DNA from: Echria macrotheca
Taxonomy: Eukaryota; Ascomycota; Sordariomycetes; Sordariales; Schizotheciaceae
NCBI GenBank assembly: GCA_030411725.1
Contig: MU839835.1
Location: forward strand, 868,001-932,000
Length of the DNA: 64,000 nucleotides
Direction of reading: 5' to 3'
Position numbers and translations under genes: made by a program. Under the pieces are notes generated by a model. That model was not told where the DNA came from. It ran no database searches and saw only the letters and a program-made list of their open reading frames with translations. Positions 43,618-54,464 of the stretch are shown piece by piece. Position 1 is the first letter of the stretch, and every line of letters starts with the position of its first letter.

Positions 43618-46600
43618 TTAACTCTTCTTAGGCCTTCCCCGTCCCTTGGCTGCCGGCTTAGCCTTGGCCTTGGCCTTCCCCGTGTCCTCCTCATCGTCAT
43701 CATCGGCCTTTGTTGTCTTCTTGGTCGCCTTCTTGCCCTTCGCCTTTGGCTGCTTGATATACTTGTCTTTGGCGAGATCGAGCTCGTCGTCATCGTCCGC
43801 CTCGACAGCTTCTACAAGATCTGCATCGTCCTCCTCCTCGATCGCCTCCTCGAGATCGGGCATGTCCTTCGACTTGCCCTTGGGCGCTATGACATTGCTC
43901 GCTTTCATGAACGGAATAGGATGCGACATGCCGTTGTACCTACGCCTGTTAGCATCGAATATTGTCTTACAGCGAGTTTACTTACGTCCTGGTAAAAGCC
44001 GCCTTGGTCTGCGTCTCAATCGGCCACTTGCCTTCGTCGCAGTCGCCGAGCGCCAGCTCCTTGATGTAGTCGAAATCATCCCTCGTCAGGTAGTAGCTAT
44101 CCATCAACTCGATAGCCTCTTGGATGGCCTCTCTACCCTCGACCGACAGCCGCTTGATAAGCTGCTGCCAGATCACAGGCAGATACTGCTGGCGGACCTC
44201 ATTATGATCGCCAGAAGCCTTGAGGCGCATATGGGAGTGGATCTCCCGCACATATCGAGAAAGCTTCCCGTACTTGCTATTGTTGCCAAGCCACGACGTG
44301 AAGGTCGTCTGTTCAGTGAAGCTACCGGCGATGAAGCTTGCCGGCATAACAGTACTAAAGACCGCATGGGTAGGCATAAGACTCCACTGTTGCTGAGGGC
44401 CGTGGATCATGCGGTCGACGAGATCTCCATTACTGATGCTGTCGGCCGCTTGTTCCGCCAATTCCAACGACTTGTACCGTACTTCTCGCGGAGAGAGGCC
44501 CCTCGTATCGAGTGAGTGAGGCTTGGTCTTCAGGTAATTCTCCTGGATCATGAGGTAGCTGAATTCGTGATCGTTGAAGTAAAGCTCAATCTTGTCGTTG
44601 AGTGTTGCCTTGCTGGAGGCAGCAAACATCCCGCCACCAATCAGCTTCTGGCAGATATCCCACGGCTTGAGGACGACATGCTTCTCCCAAGCCTTGGTCA
44701 TGGCTTTGCTCTGGTCGAAGTCCATGGTCTTCTGATCGAGCTTGGCCGTAGACAGCATATTGATGATCTGCCGGATATCCTTGTTGGTACCCTCGATTAG
44801 AGCATTGATTACCTGCGGCGGCAGCCTCAGACCCTCCCTGTGGCAGATGGTCATGATGCGAGACCGAATCTGGTCGACAGTTGGCCGCTGGAACTTGATA
44901 TCATAAGCCACATGATCGAACGGCTTCATCTTGGGGAGTCTCCGTTCGTTGCAGATCAAGATCAGCGGAACTTCCGTCTTCTTGCAGAACTTGGCAAGGG
45001 CAGCAACACCACCACGATCGCCCGCCGACATTCCATCCACCTCGTCCATGATCAGTACTATGTTTTTCTTGCCGGAGTCCACCTTCTTACCATCCCCGGC
45101 CAAATAGCCGAGAAGAGAGGTGTTGGTCATGACCTCGGCAACGCCATTTTCCACCAGCTTCTTGCTCCGGCTGTCGCTGGCATTGCTCTCCAGGACATCG
45201 AAACCTGCGATCTTGGCAGCCAGGTGGGCAGCTGTTGTTTTACCAATGCCTGGAGGGCCAGAAATGATAATAGCACGGTATCCTCCCAGACCCTCGGACC
45301 CCCTCATCTTGAAATCGTACTTTCTGTTCCTCGGCCAGTCTTTGAGCCAGGACTGGATCCTCTCGACGTTGCCTTTGTTGCCACAGATTTGGCTGATCTG
45401 AGTGGGTGCGTATTTCGTGGTCCACAGCTGTGACAGCGGTTGCGACGGAGCTGGAGGAGCCGTTCCACGAGCAACAGCGGCCTTCTTTGCGGCCTTTTCC
45501 GCCTCGGCTCGACGGGCCTTCTCTTCTTCCTCCATCTTGGCCGCTTCTTCGCGAATCTTGCGCTCTTCCTCCTCGCGCTTCTGCTTCGCTTTCTCAGCGC
45601 CCACACCAGTTCCGCCATTCGCCGGCATGGTCTTGATGAGGTAGAACAGCCCCTGTTCGTCGATCGTCTTGATACCGTGCTCTTTGATCTTCCTCAGCTT
45701 GCTTGGTCCTGCGTCGTCACCAAGCACGACGAAGTCTGTCTTGCTGCTGGGCGCTGTGACCACCTTGCCTCCATATCTCTTCACGAGAGCTTGACCATCT
45801 TCTCGGCTGATGGTCTTGAGAAGTCCGGTGAACACGAATGACTTGCCCATTAGACAATTCTCCTCGCCTCCTGGAATTTCAGCAGCCCCGGCCATGGGAG
45901 GAGCGCTTGCATGTCCACCGCCTCCCTTTCGCCAGTCGAACTTGGCATCGGGATCCTTCGGCGGGGCGTCCGGCGCATCGACGGTAGGAAGATTGTCCAG
46001 AATGTTTTTGATATCATCTGGCTCCTCTGCTGGCCCTTTCTTTGCCCGAGGAGCACGCGGCTTTGCCGGAGCAGCCTTTTTTGCCGGCTTGATATCCTCG
46101 TCCTCTTCACTGTCGGTAACTGGTGACTTCCTTTTTTTGGCTGGAGCAGGCGCTTTCTTCTTTGGCGTCGGCTTGTCATCCTCGGGCTCGACCTTGGGAG
46201 GTCTATCCGCACGAGATGCTACTCGCTTCGGCTTGGGAAGAAATTCTTCTTCGCTCTCCTCCTCGACGTATTCGTCATTCTTTCTTTTTTGACGCTTGGA
46301 GTCTGGAACATAGATGTCATCGCCCGCATCGTCGTCGTCATCCATAAAAGCATCATCATCGTACTGGTCGTGCTTCTGGTACGCCGTCGTAGATTTCCTT
46401 TGCGTGGTTGGCTTTCCGTTTTGGGCAGGCTCGGCCGTCTTTTTCGTCCGTGGGCTCATCCGTACTTCCACGCCGGGACGGACCTGTGTTTTGGAAGTCG
46501 CTTTCGGTGTCGCATTGGGGGTCGCCTTGGGCGTTGTATTTGATGATTCCGTCTTAGCCGGGTTAGATTTTGACGAGGCGAAATAGTTGGAAGCCGATAT

Positions 46601-46951
46601 CTCTACCCCCTTGACTTCGGTCGGCGCCCTAGAGATATTAATACAGAAGAAAGGTTTGGCGATGCGTACTTACGCTGTCTTTTTCTTCGGTGCAGGCTTG
46701 GTTGGCTTCTTGACTCTGCGGGGCGTTAGACCGGCAATCGAATCGAGGCATTCACCTACTCGACCGGCTCGTCCTCCTCACTGTCTTCCACGACTTTCCG
46801 GCCCTCTATATAACTATCAGCAAAGTGCGTAGAAATATTCCATGGGAGACGCACTGGCTCGTGACTTTTTGGCGGGCTCTTCCTGCTTGGGTGCTGGCTT
46901 GGGAGCGGACGCGCCGCCCTTGGCTCCGAAGAAGGTGCGAATGTCAGGCAT
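43618..46951 (-). CDS. RFC1: Replication factor C large subunit
   Basis: The largest subunit of the clamp loader that places PCNA on primer-template DNA. The model has five exons (46951-46855, 46805-46760, 46715-46674, 46628-43986, 43939-43618) encoding 1049 residues. The N-terminus MPDIRTFF resembles a PCNA-interacting (PIP) motif. A Lys/Asp-rich region follows, then a BRCT domain (GKSFVFTGLLKTISREDGQALVKRYGG). The AAA+ core has Walker A SGPPGIGKTTAAHLAA and Walker B VLIMDEVDGM. The RFC1 C-terminal domain contains TRTYNGMSHPIPFMKAS. The acidic/basic tail ends in AAKGRGRPKKS, an AT-hook-like motif. The three small N-terminal exons are needed to avoid in-frame stops, and each junction is phase-consistent. 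Confidence 0.95.
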
Positions 46952-47629
46952 GATGTTGAATGAGGCCAAAATGTAAAAACTAGCTGTTCGTGAATCAATC
47001 GTCCGGAAAAGAGGCCAGATCCTGACCGGACAGATTGGCTACACCGCTGTGGAGTTGGAGGTTAGGGGGTGCGCGTAGGGGCCGAATAGTTTTTGGTTTG
47101 AATTGGGAACTGACGCGGTGGCAGTCATGACGCGAAGGCACCTTCCTGTCGCGCCTGAACGTGACACCAGCGGGGCCTCAGCGAACAGAAATCACTATTA
47201 CGAAGACAGAATTACAGTGGCTTACAGGGATAATTCTGTAGCCCTTAATTGAAAGGCGGCCCCCACTTTAGCAGCTGAGAAGGTGGCTTGTTGCCGATCG
47301 TGGGGACGGACCTGCGCAGCTACGTCAATGCATCTCGTGGCCTCCGGAGCTCTGTCGTCGAGCTGACCTTCGTCCTGCCGGCCAGTCTGTGCATCCACTC
47401 TTTCACCATATGTCAAAACGCGCAAAAGACAGCATCGTAGAAGTCCCCTCGCTTGGCACATCTCCATAGCTATTTTCAACTCTCGGCGCATTCACTTAAC
47501 CAAGTCTGCACTGCACGGATTGAAGGCGACCTGCTCTCTTCTGCCCCGCCGGCCCTCTCGGGTTTCTTCAGGTGTATGACAAGCTTGCGCCGCAACGTCT
47601 AGTTCGTGGCGCATGCCGGTCTCCTCGAA
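46952..47629. other. Divergent promoter, RFC1 / ALG11
   Basis: Holds two GACGCG half-sites of the MluI cell-cycle box type (about 47112-47117 and 47129-47134), about 165-185 nt upstream of the RFC1 start. No gene. Confidence 0.5.
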
Positions 47630-49393
47630 ATGGAACTCAAGACGCTTTCATTTGTCGCTCTTACGCCGCTTGCGACATTACTCCTGTTTCCTCTTTTCTG
47701 GCCCTTCATCGGCTCGGCTTTAGGGTGGTACTTGAGAAAGAAGACAGACGGACGGCGCTGTCATGTCTTGGATCTCGTGGAGAAGGACGAGGAAAGGTAC
47801 CGCAAGGGACTGGAAGAACGCAAGGCCCGTGACGAAGACGACGACTGGGAAAATGTCGAGGCGTATGCCGTTGGAACCTCACAGAACGGCGACAAGGCGG
47901 AAAAGGAGTGGGACGGCATAGTTGGCTTCTTCCACCCTTTCTGGTAAGTGTCTTGGAGACATGATTAACATGGCGCTGACTAGCCAAGTAACGCTGGTGG
48001 TGGTGGAGAGCGAGTCCTCTGGGCGGCCGTCCGGGCGACGCAAAAGCGCTGGCCAAAGGCCAAGTGTGTAGTATATACCGGGGATCACGATGTTAACAAG
48101 GAGGCCATCCTGGCTAGAGTCGAGGCACGCAGTGTGGTCCCAGGAAATCCAGTAACAGCTGCTAACCCAGATTTTGCAGACTCGGTTCAACATCCACCTC
48201 CACCCACCGACCGTAAACTTCCTCTATCTCTCAACTAGGCATTGGGTACTGGCGTCGACGTGGCCGCACTTTACGCTTGCCGGACAGTCGATAGGGTCGT
48301 TGATCATGGCATGGGACGCATTCTCCCTTTTGGTCCCAGACATCTTCGTCGATACCATGGGGTACGCCTTTGCGACTGGCCTCTCCAAGTTTCTCTTCCC
48401 GGACGTCCCGACCGGCGCCTATGTTCACTATCCCACCATTTCCACGGATATGTTGGAGTCGCTAGATCCGAGCTCCACTGTGGGCGCTCAGGGCGTCAAT
48501 GCCGGCCAGGGCACTGGTACTAGAGGGGCAGCCAAGAAGATGTATTGGAAGCTTTTTGCCATGGTGTATTCGTGGGTGGGCGCGGCAGCCGATGTGGTCA
48601 TGACCAACTCGTCATGGACGCAAGCACATATCGAAAAGCTATGGGGGCCTCCGCGCAGCGTCTCGCAGAAGCCGAATCCCATTGCGGTCGTGTATCCGCC
48701 GGTTGCCGTGCGTGAGCTGGAGCAAGAAGTCGAAGTCTCGGCCGCCAGCGAATCGAAGAGGGAGAAAGTACTGCTCTACATTGCACAGTTCCGACCAGAG
48801 AAGAACCACCAGCTTATTCTACAAGCATTTGCCGAGTTTCTCAAATCGGGTAGTCCGGCCGCTGAAGGCGCCCGCCTCGTTCTCGTTGGTAGCGTTCGTG
48901 ACGACCACGACTCGAAGCGGGTGTATAAGCTGCGCCTGTTCGTCAACGAGCTTCACATTCGTGATCGTGTCGAGTTCCACCTAGACGCCTCTTGGCCCGA
49001 GATTCTCGAGTGGCTCCGAAGAGCATCCGTGGGTGTCAACGGCATGTGGAACGAGCACTTTGGTATCGGCGTGGTGGAATACCAAGCGGCTGGTTTGATA
49101 TCTGTCGTCCACGACAGTGGCGGTCCTAAACTAGATATCGTGGTCGACGTTGATGGGGAGCCCACAGGTAAGCATGTTGCTTAACTATACTAGACGCCCA
49201 CTAACAGACCGTAGGGTTCCATGCCACTACCTCGACGGAATTCGCAGAAGGTTTTGAGAAGGCGCTGTCGCTGTCCAACCCTCTCCAAGTCCGACAGCGC
49301 GCGCGAAAGTCGGCGATGAGGTTTACTGAGGAGGAGTTTGCCAATCGGTGGACGTCACAGATGGAGAAGCTGGTGGCCATGAGGCAGCCGTGA
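47630..49393 (+). CDS. ALG11: GDP-Man:Man3GlcNAc2-PP-dolichol alpha-1,2-mannosyltransferase
   Basis: Adds the fourth and fifth mannose to the dolichol-linked oligosaccharide on the cytosolic face of the ER. The model has four exons (47630-47943, 47989-48124, 48180-49167, 49215-49393) encoding 538 residues. An N-terminal membrane anchor (about 8-32) is followed by FFHPFCNAGGGGERVLW, where the first intron lies between Phe and Asn, then RFNIHLHPPTVNFLYL. The C-terminal GT4 domain has NSSWTQAHI, IAQFRPEKNHQLIL, ASVGVNGMWNEHFGIGVVEY and AAGLISVVHDSGGPKLDIV. The second intron appears to start with GC rather than GT (see findings). The first uses acceptor AAG. Confidence 0.94.
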
Positions 49394-49623
49394 TTTCTTT
49401 TTTTTGATTGTCCGTCTCATTCCTTGTTTTGAATACAATAGACGACATGGATACCCCATATTTTTTTACGGGAGTTTGGGGTGCACTTCTTGCGAGTTTA
49501 CATCTCTTGCGGTCTATAGTTACATGGTCAGTAGGATGCAGAGTCGCAAGCAATAGCGGATCATCACCGGTCATAATTCCAGCGCATGCTTGAGGTGTAA
49601 TCGTTTTATTTGTGTGGGCAACC

Positions 49624-51420
49624 TTAGATATCCTTGACCCGATTCAAAACAGCGACGCCTTCGACGTGCCCCGTCTGCGGGAAAAAGTCAAACCCTCTAA
49701 TACTCTCAATCTCATACCGCACCTTGCTCGCCTGCTCGGTACCATCACTACCATCCCCCCCATCCACCTCCCCCCTAACCAGCACACCCACATCGCGCGC
49801 CTGAGTATGCACATTACAACTAACATAGACCACACGCCTCGGCGCGAACCGCAACAACTGCGCGAGAAACGAAGCATCACACCCCTTGCGCGGCGGATCC
49901 AGCACGACGACGGTCTCGTCCGGATCGTACGCCGCAACGCTCTTGAACAGCTCGGGCGCGTCGGCCGCGATGAACCGGCACTGTGATTCCCGGAGACCGT
50001 TCAGGACGGCATTCCGACGGGCGAAGGCGATGGACTTCTCGGCGATGTCGATGCCGATCGAGCCGCCTGGGAATAGGGAAGACTGGGTGATGGTGAAGAG
50101 GCCGGAGCCGGAGTAGGCGTCTATTAGGGTGCGGATTGGTTTTTCGGGAGAGGAGGAAAGGGGAGGGAGGATGTGCTGGCGGATGTATTCGGTGAAGGGG
50201 GGCAGGATGGAGTTGTTGTTTTGGAAGAAGGAGCCGGCTGGGTTGGTGAAGATGAAGTCGTCGATGTACTCGGTGCTGGTGGCGTTGTTGTCTGTGATGC
50301 AGGTCTTGTAGTCTGTGTAGCTGTCTGTTTCGACCTTGATTGAGTCTTCTGCTTCCTCTGGGATGTTTTCCTCGGGTTGTGTGGTGGTATCATCTTTGGG
50401 AACGCGTTTGGTGCTCTCGCGCAGCAGGATCGTGGCGCCCTTGGTGTACTTGTCGAACTCGACCTCGAGCCGCTTGCGTTCGTCCCGCAGACCCTTGCGC
50501 ACGGCGTCCGTCGCGATCGGGCAATCTTCAATGTCCAACACCTTGCGGGTCGCCTTGGGCGTGAACCCGATCGGCGGCCGCTCTTTGAAGCCCGTCTTGG
50601 GGGAGCGCCGGCTCTGCCCCGGCGGCCCGTCAAAGTGCGGCGTCAGCTTGGTGCGGTAGCCGTACTGCAGCGGGCTGCCGATGGTCTCGAGCACGTCGGG
50701 CACCAGCTCGGGCGGCAGCTGCGAGAAGTTGCGGTACGCCTTGACGACGATGTTGCGCTTGTGGCGGAGCTGTTCGGCATAGTCCAACATCTGGAACTGG
50801 CAGCCCGAGCACTTGGCAAAGTACTGGCACTGGATCCGGCTGTCGTCGCGGAGGGGCGACGGTTTGATCACTGACAGGAAATCGGTCACGGTGTAGCCCT
50901 CCTTGGGCAGGTGGCGGTAGACTTTGACCTTCGCGGTGTCGCCTGGCACGGTGAAGGGCACGACGTAGATGTGGTCGGACCCTTTCTGCTTCGCTAGACC
51001 GTCGCCTGTCGAGGAGAGCTCGACGACGTCGACCTCGATCTCGCTCCACTGTTCTGGTAGGGGCTTTGGTTCTGTCGGGACAGCGTCGTTTGTAAGTCTC
51101 TGCGCCGCGAGCAGAGCCTGGACATCGGCGAGGAGCACTTCCTCATGGGATCCCTCCTGCGCTGGCTTTTCCTTTTTCCTCATCTTGGCTGGTTTGCGCC
51201 CATGGCCATGGTTGTTGTGGTGAGGTCGTTTTCCGTGTGTTTTCCCTTCGGCCGGGGGTTTTGATGGGAGAGCTCTCCCTTCGGCAGGCAGAGAAGCCAT
51301 TCTGGGATTTTGACTGGTGAAATTTTGCCAGGTCTTGATTGTTGCTGCAGGTTGCTTGATCCTGAACTGCGAGTGAAGAGAGAGTGATGTGAGAAATGGT
51401 CTCAGTGAAATAGAGTGCAT
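49624..51420 (-). CDS. TRM2: tRNA (uracil-54-C5)-methyltransferase
   Basis: Methylates U54 of tRNAs to ribothymidine using S-adenosylmethionine. The frame is intronless, 598 residues. A Lys/His-rich segment precedes a TRAM domain (about 130-190: EIEVDVVELSSTGDGLAK ... VPGDTAKVKVYR). A cysteine cluster typical of this family (CQYFAKCSGCQFQ) follows. The Rossmann methyltransferase domain has AGSFFQNNNSILPPF, LIDAYSGSGLFTI, DPPRKGCDA and the catalytic region VYVSCNVHTQARD. The first 40 residues (MHSISLRPFLTSLSLHSQF...) look like a mitochondrial presequence, and a second ATG at codon 41 (MASLPAEG) could start a nucleo-cytosolic form. Yeast Trm2 has also been described as an endo-exonuclease. Confidence 0.92.
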   Translation of the reverse strand: MHSISLRPFLTSLSLHSQFRIKQPAATIKTWQNFTSQNPRMASLPAEGRALPSKPPAEGKTHGKRPHHNNHGHGRKPAKMRKKEKPAQEGSHEEVLLADVQALLAAQRLTNDAVPTEPKPLPEQWSEIEVDVVELSSTGDGLAKQKGSDHIYVVPFTVPGDTAKVKVYRHLPKEGYTVTDFLSVIKPSPLRDDSRIQCQYFAKCSGCQFQMLDYAEQLRHKRNIVVKAYRNFSQLPPELVPDVLETIGSPLQYGYRTKLTPHFDGPPGQSRRSPKTGFKERPPIGFTPKATRKVLDIEDCPIATDAVRKGLRDERKRLEVEFDKYTKGATILLRESTKRVPKDDTTTQPEENIPEEAEDSIKVETDSYTDYKTCITDNNATSTEYIDDFIFTNPAGSFFQNNNSILPPFTEYIRQHILPPLSSSPEKPIRTLIDAYSGSGLFTITQSSLFPGGSIGIDIAEKSIAFARRNAVLNGLRESQCRFIAADAPELFKSVAAYDPDETVVVLDPPRKGCDASFLAQLLRFAPRRVVYVSCNVHTQARDVGVLVRGEVDGGDGSDGTEQASKVRYEIESIRGFDFFPQTGHVEGVAVLNRVKDI

Positions 51421-51795
51421 GAGAGTCTCGGGTTTTTCACGCGAGAGAATTCGAATGTTTTATGTGGAAGTCCGTCTTATAAACTTTTTGATGTTGCCAA
51501 ATTTGGAGGATGTTCAGAAAATTGGAGCTGAGACCCACCGATGGCAACACGAAAGGGTTAGGGTTTACAGCGGCAGGAGCCGCTCAGGGGCATTCATCAA
51601 GACAACAAGCATGGCTTCTTTGAGCAGCGCAAAGCACCCTATTGACCAGCAATACAGGTACTACTATTGACAGACTCCTAAATATATCTACCAGCCTATT
51701 CCCAGCCCCCAGGGTATCATCAGAATTTCTCCGTTACGCCGCTCAGAACCCCTCGAAGAGTCTCAGACTCCAGCAACTTACTCCCTCCTGGCCAA
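51421..51795. other. TRM2 promoter and FTA7 3' flank
   Basis: Contains a telobox (51554-51566) upstream of TRM2. No gene. Confidence 0.55.
51554..51566 (+). promoter_or_regulatory. Telobox upstream of TRM2
   Basis: AGGGTTAGGGTTT, an exact telobox (AAACCCTAACCCT on the TRM2 strand), about 135-145 nt upstream of the start. In plants and yeasts such sites are common in promoters of translation and ribosome-biogenesis genes. Confidence 0.45.
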
Positions 51796-53838
51796 TCAGC
51801 CGAGTATCACCTGCTCGTACTGCTTTGGATCCAGATGCTGGTGGAGCACTCCCTGTAGCGCCGCCTTGCTCTTCACAATCGCTGGCAACACGCCGGCAAT
51901 CTGCTGCAGATTGCTGCTCATACTTTCCATATGGCTTCCGATTTGTCGCGAAAGCGCAAGCAGATCCTCATCCTTCAAATCCTGTTGCTATGTTAGCCTC
52001 TCTTCGAACCACGGTAATATCCAGCTCACCTTGAATACTGTCCCTGAGACTTCCTTGTTGTCGCTGGGTTTGATGGCCTCCTTTTGGCCAAGCAACTCGC
52101 TGACATCTCTGATTTCCGGCGCCAACACGTGGTCTCTCTTATTCCGCTCCCGCCATGCCTTTACCTCGGCTCGCGCGTTTAGCTCGAGCGACTTGAGCTG
52201 CTTGTATTCCCTCTCTAGTGCGGCTTCCTCGCGGTCTCGCTCCGTGGTTAGCAGCGCGACAGAATGCAGCAGTGGTTCTAACGTCTTCTCCAATGATTGA
52301 ACAGCGTCAACGGTTCGCTCAAAGTCAAGCTCCGTCTCGTGACTACTCGCCGATCCCCGACCAGTTGTGGTGGACGGCGGCGGGAAGGGAAGCCCCTTGA
52401 CAAGCTTGCTGTGTAGTCGTTTGGCGAATGTGCGCAGAACCGTCTGCGCTTGCTGATGACGCGAATCTCGATCCCGTAGATGGGAGAGAACCGGACGGGA
52501 GGCATCCGAAATGATGGCATCAACGGCGGCGATCGAGGCATCATCCAGTACAGACCACTTTGCAGAGATAGTGGCGCGTGGAATATGCTGTGTCCGGGTG
52601 GCTAGGTGGCGGTACTTCGCGATGGTCCTAGATCGCTCAGCCCGCTTTTCACCGTGATCCACCGGGTCACTTCGTCGACGCTGTGCTTTTTCTGTTGATT
52701 GTCGCTTTTGTGTAGGGCCTGCTTCCGCATCGCCGGATGATCGCCGCCGTGGCTTATCAGCGCCACCCTTGGATTTTGATGTAGCGCCTTTGGGTTGGCC
52801 GGCACTCGCTTTGGGAACTCTGTTCTGAGTCTCGGAGACGGATATTTCCCCTAGCGACAGGCGATCTCGTTTTGTCTTCTTCGGGGGTGCGGTCTCGGGG
52901 CGGGCGTCTTTTGACTCTTTTTGCGCCCCCCACCATGGTTTATCATCAGCGGAGCGTCGCTCTCTTGCTCCACGCCGGACTCCTTCACCCTCTGTCGCTT
53001 GATCTTTGGCCGGCTCGCTACCTGCTGGCTGACCTTTCGAGGCCTTCGGCGCCTTTGCGGGCTGTCTAGGCCCTTCCGGCTCTGCTTGGGCCGGGCCAGC
53101 ATTCTTTGGTCCTTGTTCGTCTCCAGGCGTTTTACGCGGCTTTTTCCCTTTCTTCCCTGAGGAGTCATCCGGGCCGTTCGTCGGAGGTTTGGGTTGAGCG
53201 CCGCCAGTCTGCTGCGATTTGCTCGGTTTGCCCCTCTTCTCTGAGGGTTCAGCTGGGTCATTTGCAGAGGGTTTGGGGTGGCCGCTGTCGGGCTGCTTCG
53301 CAGACGCGGACTTTTCGCCGGCATTGGATTGCCACCAAGGTTTATCTTCGGCGGACCGGCGATCTCGTTGGCTTCGACGTGTTGACGGATCTGCTGGTTC
53401 GGCGCCTGCTGTTGTGGCAGTGGACTGGGTCTTGTTTGCTTTGCTTCCCCCCTCTGGCCCGGGTTTTGCGCGCTTTACCGGTCGCGAGCTTTCCCCATCA
53501 CCATCGCCCTCTGTTTCCGCCGCTCGATCTGCCTTCGGCCGCCCTCGTTTCCTCGGGTTGGAGGTCTCGGCCATCGGAGGTGGTTCTGGCGCAGCGTCCC
53601 TAGCATCCTTACGTGGCCTTCCGGGCTTCCTTGCGCCTAAAGCAGAGCCGCCCTCTTCTGCGCCCGTGGAGAGTTCCAATTGGGATTTTTCTGTCTCTGC
53701 GGGTTTCGATGCGCGGCCCGACGCGGTCTCTGTCACAGACGCGTTGGACGGTTGGCCGCGTTTCCGTTTCTGATTCGATACTCTTGACGCCTAGAAATTG
53801 TAAGAATTGAACACGCACATGGCCCTCGAACTTACCAT
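51796..53838 (-). CDS. FTA7: Inner-kinetochore protein CENP-Q / Fta7
   Basis: A CCAN subunit (Okp1 in budding yeast) that pairs with CENP-U/Mis17 at centromeres. The model has three exons (53838-53836, 53790-52030, 51981-51796) encoding 649 residues; the first coding exon is the ATG alone. The last 280 residues hold the CENP-Q domain: TISAKWSVLDDASIAAVDAII, a Pro-rich LPFPPP, then a long coiled coil from SLEKTLEPLLHSVALLTTERDR to EVKAWRERNKRDHVLAPE. The first 350 residues are disordered, rich in Lys/Pro/Ser, with two AT-hook-like motifs (KPGRPRKD, about 55-63; RKRGRPKAD, about 80-89). The motif R-x-R-R-S-A-[ED]-D-K-P-W-W occurs twice, at about 143-154 and 277-288. Family assignment is from the C-terminal pattern. 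The frame could be mistaken to begin at a GTG (residue 20); the spliced ATG is better. Confidence 0.82.
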
Positions 53839-54464
53839 AGTGATATGGTCTAAACATGCAAAGGCCGAATCGACGCGCTGCGTGTCGCAGTTTGGATGTG
53901 CTGCACGCGTCGGAGCTTGGCGTGGCTAGTGAGGGGCTGCGTGTTGACTGACGCCACTCCCCGCACTCCAGATCGTCAGAGTTGGCCTGTCATGCCCTGT
54001 CGCTGCTCACCTCAGCCACAGCGGATCTTAACCGGCTCCCTGGACAACCCTCGTCGCTGCCCCAGCACCCAAGCAGTCGCTACAACGCTTTTGGGTTGGT
54101 GTAATCAAATAGAGCAAGGTCGATAAATAACATTAAAATACAATTTTGCACCCCTGTGGTCCCCTTCCACGCTCAACGCCAGCTCGTGTCCTTGCATCGC
54201 AGAGATCCAGAGTTTGTTGTCGCTGTCGCTCATTCTTGCAAAGTCTGTCGTTCTGCCGGTTTTGGCGCCACGTTCTCTTATCTGGTCTTCACGCCGCCAG
54301 GCAGCTTTCGCCGGAAACCCCCCTCCTTACATCATCCAGCCTAGGCCATCCTCGGTCGAGCTTCCCCGTCACTTGTCTGACGCTACAAAAAGCTTGCATC
54401 CGCGATTCGCAGTACGTGTCGTTAACCATCGACAAACACGAAATTATCCACACAATAATCTACG
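53839..54464. other. Divergent promoter, FTA7 / thioredoxin-like gene
   Basis: Contains an ACGCGT box at 53905-53910. No gene. Confidence 0.5.
53905..53910. promoter_or_regulatory. MluI cell-cycle box (ACGCGT) upstream of FTA7
   Basis: A perfect palindromic MCB, 67 nt upstream of the FTA7 start codon. MBF-type factors use this site for G1/S genes in yeasts. Single copy, so chance is possible. Confidence 0.35.

Noticed and set aside
43570..46586. Plus-strand Ser/Leu-rich frames opposite RFC1
   Set aside because: Antisense shadows of the Lys/Glu-rich RFC1 coding sequence.
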